Translations under genes and position numbers: made by a program | From: Verrucomicrobiota bacterium | Lineage (GTDB): Bacteria > Verrucomicrobiota > Kiritimatiellia > JAAZAB01 | Length of the DNA: 9,845 nt | Assembly: GCA_018896395.1 (NCBI GenBank) | Contig: JAHIMN010000254.1 | Span: forward strand, 1 to 9,845 | Direction of reading: 5' to 3' | Shown: one piece after another, positions 8,501 through 9,845 of the stretch | Numbering within the stretch: the first letter of the stretch is position 1 | Layout: every line of letters begins with the position of its first letter | Notes under the pieces: generated by a model | Databases searched by the model: none | What the model saw: only the letters and a program-made list of their open reading frames with translations | Told to the model about the DNA's origin: nothing

Positions 8501-8784
8501 GCGGGCGGGTCCACCCAGAGGGCCGGCTTGTTTTCCGGCCACCGGGCATGCAGCGCCTCCGTCAGCGCGCGCTGAGGCGACACAACCGCGCCGAAGTCCT
8601 CGAGACGGGCCAGGAAATCATTTTTTTCGACCAGACTGGGAACCTCGCCCAAAGCGGTCAACAGATACGGATCGAAGCTGAACGAATAGCCGGACAACGC
8701 TTCGTAGAGATATTCGAAACAGAGATCCTTGTTACGGTACTCATGCCAGTGCGGCATGTCCTGCATGACGAAGGCCAGTTTCAT
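5575..8784 (-). CDS. Large glycoside hydrolase family 38-like protein (alpha-mannosidase-related)
   Basis: The 1069-residue protein shows GH38-like features. Residues 1-285 are a domain I do not recognise, perhaps Rossmann/GATase-like from its alternating pattern. A GH38/57-like barrel follows: GCIDVPHAG (D296), WSMEYNTGSLVQTARRHPE (339-357), IDLVNGSWSGP, AQEFSLMPSFPGLLRDFGF (E414) and LEAHDTELVPKGTAGDFY (H611-D612). The last matches the FHDILPG-type His zinc ligand of GH38. The later VALHNPYAQPL and the 860-1010 stretch resemble the GH38 C-terminal beta-domains. At the GH38 nucleophile (usually Asp in PDxFG) there appears to be Glu, and the N-terminal HxD site is not canonical, so activity and specificity are uncertain. 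There is no signal peptide, so it is probably cytoplasmic. GGAAGGG (8793-8799) precedes the ATG by 8 bases. The long plus-strand open frames opposite it (for example 7729-8817) are GC-rich shadows. Confidence 0.7.
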   Translation of the reverse strand: MKLAFVMQDMPHWHEYRNKDLCFEYLYEALSGYSFSFDPYLLTALGEVPSLVEKNDFLARLEDFGAVVSPQRALTEALHARWPENKPALWVDPPAAIAAIPCKSRNPDWVLGMHEKIVFTPNPGPAFLRGHDYYCRRGFWAFEPGPGDIVIGWVGERPIWMVSNRRGYGSINNLFRLSGQTLLAESAAAFITAYVRALLAVLGRPFESVPPLNGKPENVRRDFHAFGACLALLAFGMREAGHDPDELRGSFAPIMQGAQAAVAGRERDAREALREAFGFLHATRQRHFPFERGCIDVPHAGVIGPDGGIAELEWPELTRNYLADMCAMAEAWGYRWSMEYNTGSLVQTARRHPEIIRRLGRLWRANKIDLVNGSWSGPLQQYTDIELAAREFEIGQDAMQKLFGRRCETYAAQEFSLMPSFPGLLRDFGFKRAAHLAQNRGRAPASKHNRFNWRGKDGRVIAALGQHPLDLTNRGVNFYLEWPTMFMGCLKQGLTRLDSLALQDQSRLFFREEMVRAEQYAPVLGRHVTIPDVLPDGPDADLPVESFMFDEYTFEMHCNGPICYQWISIFEKVLAYAHWATRVEQLAAAAALDSSADLAPVWEWILYLEAHDTELVPKGTAGDFYSRGCMDYFGPHYNINTEYFGKLLADRAPEMEAALSRVERAALTKLGLKPVSGGKAPRKVALHNPYAQPLGPGGWFPWSGKDFTAVSAGVRLTGWNGRCYWSGTLPAGESVWLKTAPPVGRRWSGKRPKPALGWELRPDGSHALRAIPADGVQGAVSLIPEDGKKSVFRRTALQYAGNAGFAATRVTWIGKDRKGWETTINADFVQLAGCPLVFVHIAILGYEFAVSTNKEFNEAGTPFCMAKNALRLRFTPCSRLQRVQYFVSHFTETSRKTRQTSSPYVALAETGQGALAILNRGSIWHVRKGKSLDFVLMVPYEITSRRDLAFGWNIGQPVTTAIRQMDPPVLAIKGGTTSAAPMTVRAECADVWISSVRPDGQARLSETAGARMEVRLRVTPPPAVVEFLGERGAKHEKPELSADGIVRFTLNPYESAAIRIRRSKEINDR

Positions 8785-8792
8785 CGCAATTT

Positions 8793-8799
8793 CCCTTCC
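8793..8799 (-). promoter_or_regulatory. Shine-Dalgarno site of the GH38-like gene
   Basis: On the minus strand GGAAGGG lies eight bases before the ATG at 8784. It supports this start and shows that the upstream 8800-8964 block would be untranslated leader. Confidence 0.7.
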
Positions 8800-8824
8800 G
8801 CTTGTTTAACACCTTGATTTTGCA

Positions 8825-8964
8825 TCGCGTCAGTTTGGCGCATCCCGCTCGGGGCGGGACAGGGATGCGAGCTTGCCACGCGTTTCGCGTGGGCGCGCGG
8901 GGTGCCGCTGTATAAGCATACTGCAAACCCCGCGCAACAAGGCAGGTGCGCCAAAATTACGCGA
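8825..8964. repeat. GC-rich multi-hairpin block upstream of the GH38-like gene
   Basis: An outer inverted repeat, TCGCGTCAGTTTGGCGCA (8825-8842) with TGCGCCAAAATTACGCGA (8947-8964), matches at 16 of 18 positions. It encloses three hairpins: CGCATCCC/GGGATGCG (8839-8846, 8862-8869); CCACGCG-TTT-CGCGTGG (8876-8892); and GCGCGGGGT/ACCCCGCGC (8895-8903, 8927-8935), the last with an inner GTAT/ATAC stem. The first hairpin and the inner end of the outer stem compete for bases 8839-8842. As RNA this would be a multi-branched leader; as DNA it would be a compound REP/MITE-like element. No flanking target duplication was found. Confidence 0.6.
8909..8937 (-). promoter_or_regulatory. Weak candidate promoter for the GH38-like gene
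   Basis: Reading the minus strand, TTGCGC (8937-8932) and TATACA (8914-8909) are 17 bases apart. The -35 match is poor (3 of 6) and the -10 fair (4 of 6). It lies inside hairpin 8895-8935, so it may be coincidental. Confidence 0.25.
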
Positions 8965-8977
8965 CCGTCTTTTCCGG

Positions 8978-9097
8978 CGAACATCAGCGTTTTTGCAGAA
9001 TGCCTTCATAACTTATTTGGTTTAAAGGCAAAGTGGTGCAAAAAATAATTTACACGCCATTGCTATTGAAAAATAACCACCAAAACGCTGATGTTCG
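8978..9097. repeat. 16-bp perfect inverted repeat with 88-bp spacer
   Basis: CGAACATCAGCGTTTT (8978-8993) and AAAACGCTGATGTTCG (9082-9097) are exact reverse complements. The spacer is AT-rich and has no open reading frame of note. The arms could be paired binding sites for a regulator between the divergent genes, or ends of a small mobile element. No convincing target duplication directly abuts them. Confidence 0.7.
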
Positions 9098-9131
9098 TAC
9101 AAAATTAAGGTAATATATCCACTCAACCCAT

Positions 9132-9147
9132 TGGCACGCTGAATGCC
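9132..9147 (+). promoter_or_regulatory. Sigma-54-like promoter motif
   Basis: TGGCACG (9132-9138) followed by ATGCC (9143-9147) places GG and GC exactly 12 bases apart, as in the -24/-12 consensus TGGCACG-N4-TTGCA. All seven -24 positions match; the -12 box keeps GC but differs on both sides. Transcription would head toward the gene at 9470, starting near 9158. The same bases form an inverted repeat TTGGCA/TGCCAA (9131-9149), which is an alternative explanation. Confidence 0.4.
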
Positions 9148-9160
9148 AAAAACCACCAAT

Positions 9161-9180
9161 ATGCATCTTAATGCATCTTG
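9161..9180 (+). repeat. 10-bp tandem repeat ATGCATCTT(A/G)
   Basis: Two adjacent copies (9161-9170 and 9171-9180) differ only in the last base. The repeat is one DNA helical turn long, as expected for two regulator sites on the same face, just upstream of the palindrome. Confidence 0.5.
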
Positions 9181-9190
9181 TTATATATAA

Positions 9191-9216
9191 AAGTCAAATA
9201 TTATAATATTTGACTT
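9191..9216. promoter_or_regulatory. 26-bp perfect AT-rich palindrome (candidate operator)
   Basis: AAGTCAAATATT (9191-9202) and AATATTTGACTT (9205-9216) flank a central AT, giving an uninterrupted 26-bp dyad. The right arm contains the TTGACT of a candidate -35 box. A dimeric regulator binding here would block or recruit RNA polymerase. A T-tract follows only weakly (GTTT), so it is less likely a terminator. Confidence 0.55.
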
Positions 9217-9238
9217 GTTTCTGACAGTTCAATACATT
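9210..9238 (+). promoter_or_regulatory. Candidate sigma-70 promoter for the downstream URO-D-family gene
   Basis: TTGACT (9210-9215) and TACATT (9233-9238) are 17 bases apart, matching consensus at 5 of 6 and 4 of 6 positions. The transcript would start near 9245 and run through the 166-bp inverted-repeat element before reaching ATG 9470. Confidence 0.45.
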
Positions 9239-9261
9239 TTCAACATTCAACAGTTTAAATG

Positions 9262-9443
9262 GAAAGTGGGTAACCCCTCAGTTACGTGGGTATTTGCCGA
9301 AATGGCGCGACCACGCGGGACGCGTGGCAGGCGCGAGGTTTACCACGCCAAAGGCGTGGTCGCGCCCTACGATGGCAACAGTAGGGCCTCAGCTTGCTGA
9401 GGCCATTGTTTCCCCCCACGTAACTGACCTATTACGAAAGTGG
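9262..9443. mobile_element. MITE-like non-autonomous element with 8-bp target duplication (IS66-type ends)
   Basis: Perfect 8-bp direct repeats GAAAGTGG (9262-9269 and 9436-9443) flank a 166-bp element (9270-9435). Its ends are 21-bp inverted repeats matching at 17 positions: both begin GTAA, differ over four bases, then share TCAGTTACGTGGG (9278-9290; reverse complement 9415-9427). GTAA termini and 8-bp duplications are, as I recall, hallmarks of the IS66 family. There is no transposase, so an autonomous relative would have to act in trans. Inside are a 13-bp perfect inverted repeat GGCGCGACCACGC (9304-9316 with 9354-9366), hairpins CCACGCG-GGA-CGCGTGG (9311-9327) and ACCACGCC-AAA-GGCGTGGT (9342-9360), and GGCCTCAGC-TT-GCTGAGGCC (9385-9404), the last followed by ATTGTTT. 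Confidence 0.7.
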
Positions 9444-9469
9444 TTGCAATTAATGCGGTTGGATAACTT

Positions 9470-9845
9470 ATGAAATCAACCCCGGTTTTGACTCCCCGCG
9501 ATAATTTCCTGCGCGCCGCGCGTCGCCAGAACCCCCAATGGGTTCCGATGGACTTCGGCATGACCAGAGGGGCGTTGGAAATTTTCCGTGAACACGCCGG
9601 CGCCAACGCCGATCCCTGCGAATACTTCCGTTTCGACGGCCGCTGGGTGGGCCCCGGGCCCACCAGGAAATCCACGCCGGACTGGCGCACGCTATACTAT
9701 GCGGACGGCAGTTTACCAAAAGAGGCCGAGATCGAAGCGGAATGGGGATGTGCCTATGTGAATGACCCCGCCACTGACGATCGGCGGCAGTATTTTCCGC
9801 TTCGCAACATCCAGACCGCTGCGGAAGTGGACGCTTTTCCGTGGC
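9470..9845 (+). CDS. URO-D-family protein, N-terminal part (3' truncated by window edge)
   Basis: An open frame from ATG 9470 runs without a stop to the window end (125 codons). The product opens STPVLTPRDNFLRAARRQNP, then QWVPMDFG, the usual start of URO-D/methyltransferase-like proteins (a helix, then a conserved VP-DFG strand). The start is bounded by an in-frame TAA two codons upstream; no good Shine-Dalgarno is visible. The fragment continues with ...EYFRFDGRWVGPGP... and YFPLRNIQTAAEVDAFPW, also family-like. It is clearly different in sequence from the copy at 1610-2629, so it is not a recent duplicate. The zinc-ligand region lies outside the window. It is divergent from the GH38-like gene, with a 685-base regulatory region between them. 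The substrate is unknown. Confidence 0.82.
   Translation, partial: MKSTPVLTPRDNFLRAARRQNPQWVPMDFGMTRGALEIFREHAGANADPCEYFRFDGRWVGPGPTRKSTPDWRTLYYADGSLPKEAEIEAEWGCAYVNDPATDDRRQYFPLRNIQTAAEVDAFPW

Noticed and set aside
7729..8817. A 362-codon plus-strand open frame opposite the GH38-like gene
   Set aside because: It is wholly antisense to a gene with family motifs and a good ribosome binding site; its product is rich in R, A and P without recognisable motifs, as expected for a high-GC shadow frame.
8952..9107. Direct repeat CAAAATTA (8952-8959 and 9100-9107) as a target duplication around the 16-bp inverted repeat
   Set aside because: The copies are placed asymmetrically (18 bases outside the left arm, 2 outside the right), and the left copy is part of another inverted repeat, so it is probably chance in AT-rich DNA.
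9215..9400. A 61-codon plus-strand open frame across the MITE
   Set aside because: It crosses the element boundary, has no ribosome binding site, and its sequence is explained by inverted repeats.
3531..9443. CRISPR array or tRNA gene among the repeats
   Set aside because: No regularly spaced direct repeats with unique spacers, and no cloverleaf with TTC-type T-arm, were found.

Overview
The window is a bacterial chromosomal segment with moderately high GC in the genes and AT-rich intergenic DNA at its right end. No rRNA or tRNA gene is visible, so placement rests on gene content. The combination of uroporphyrinogen-decarboxylase-like (URO-D family) proteins of the corrinoid-methyltransferase type, a xylose-isomerase-like TIM-barrel enzyme, a very large GH38-like carbohydrate-active protein and a secreted beta-strand-repeat protein suggests a saccharolytic member of the PVC group (Kiritimatiellota, Lentisphaerota or Verrucomicrobiota). 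That placement is inference only.

Layout, left to right. Positions 1-486 hold the 3' end of an NAD-type glutamate dehydrogenase. Next, on the same strand, come a sugar phosphate isomerase/epimerase-like enzyme (616-1566) and a URO-D-family protein (1610-2629), 43 bases apart and probably cotranscribed. A nucleotidyltransferase/HEPN pair (2723-3515) follows, with 23 bases of overlap and its own candidate promoter overlapping the preceding stop codon. A hairpin-rich repeat patch (about 3531-3640) leads into a 635-residue exported beta-strand-repeat protein (3681-5588). Its 3' end overlaps by 14 bases the end of a convergent 1069-residue GH38-like protein (5575-8784, minus strand).

The 685-base divergent intergenic region 8785-9469 is the most unusual part. 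It contains a GC-rich multi-hairpin block (8825-8964), a 16-bp perfect inverted repeat 88 bp apart (8978-9097), a sigma-54-like promoter motif (9132-9147), a 10-bp tandem repeat (9161-9180), a 26-bp perfect palindrome overlapping a sigma-70-like -35 box (9191-9238), and a 166-bp non-autonomous inverted-repeat element (9270-9435). That last element has 21-bp termini starting GTAA and is flanked by perfect 8-bp direct repeats, so it looks like an IS66-type MITE. A second URO-D-family gene starts at 9470 and runs off the window, so the MITE lies between it and its best candidate promoters.

Functionally, the isomerase, the two URO-D proteins and the GH38-like protein fit a theme of carbohydrate or methylated-substrate catabolism, but no substrate can be read from the sequence. 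The nucleotidyltransferase/HEPN pair is an independent toxin-antitoxin-like module.
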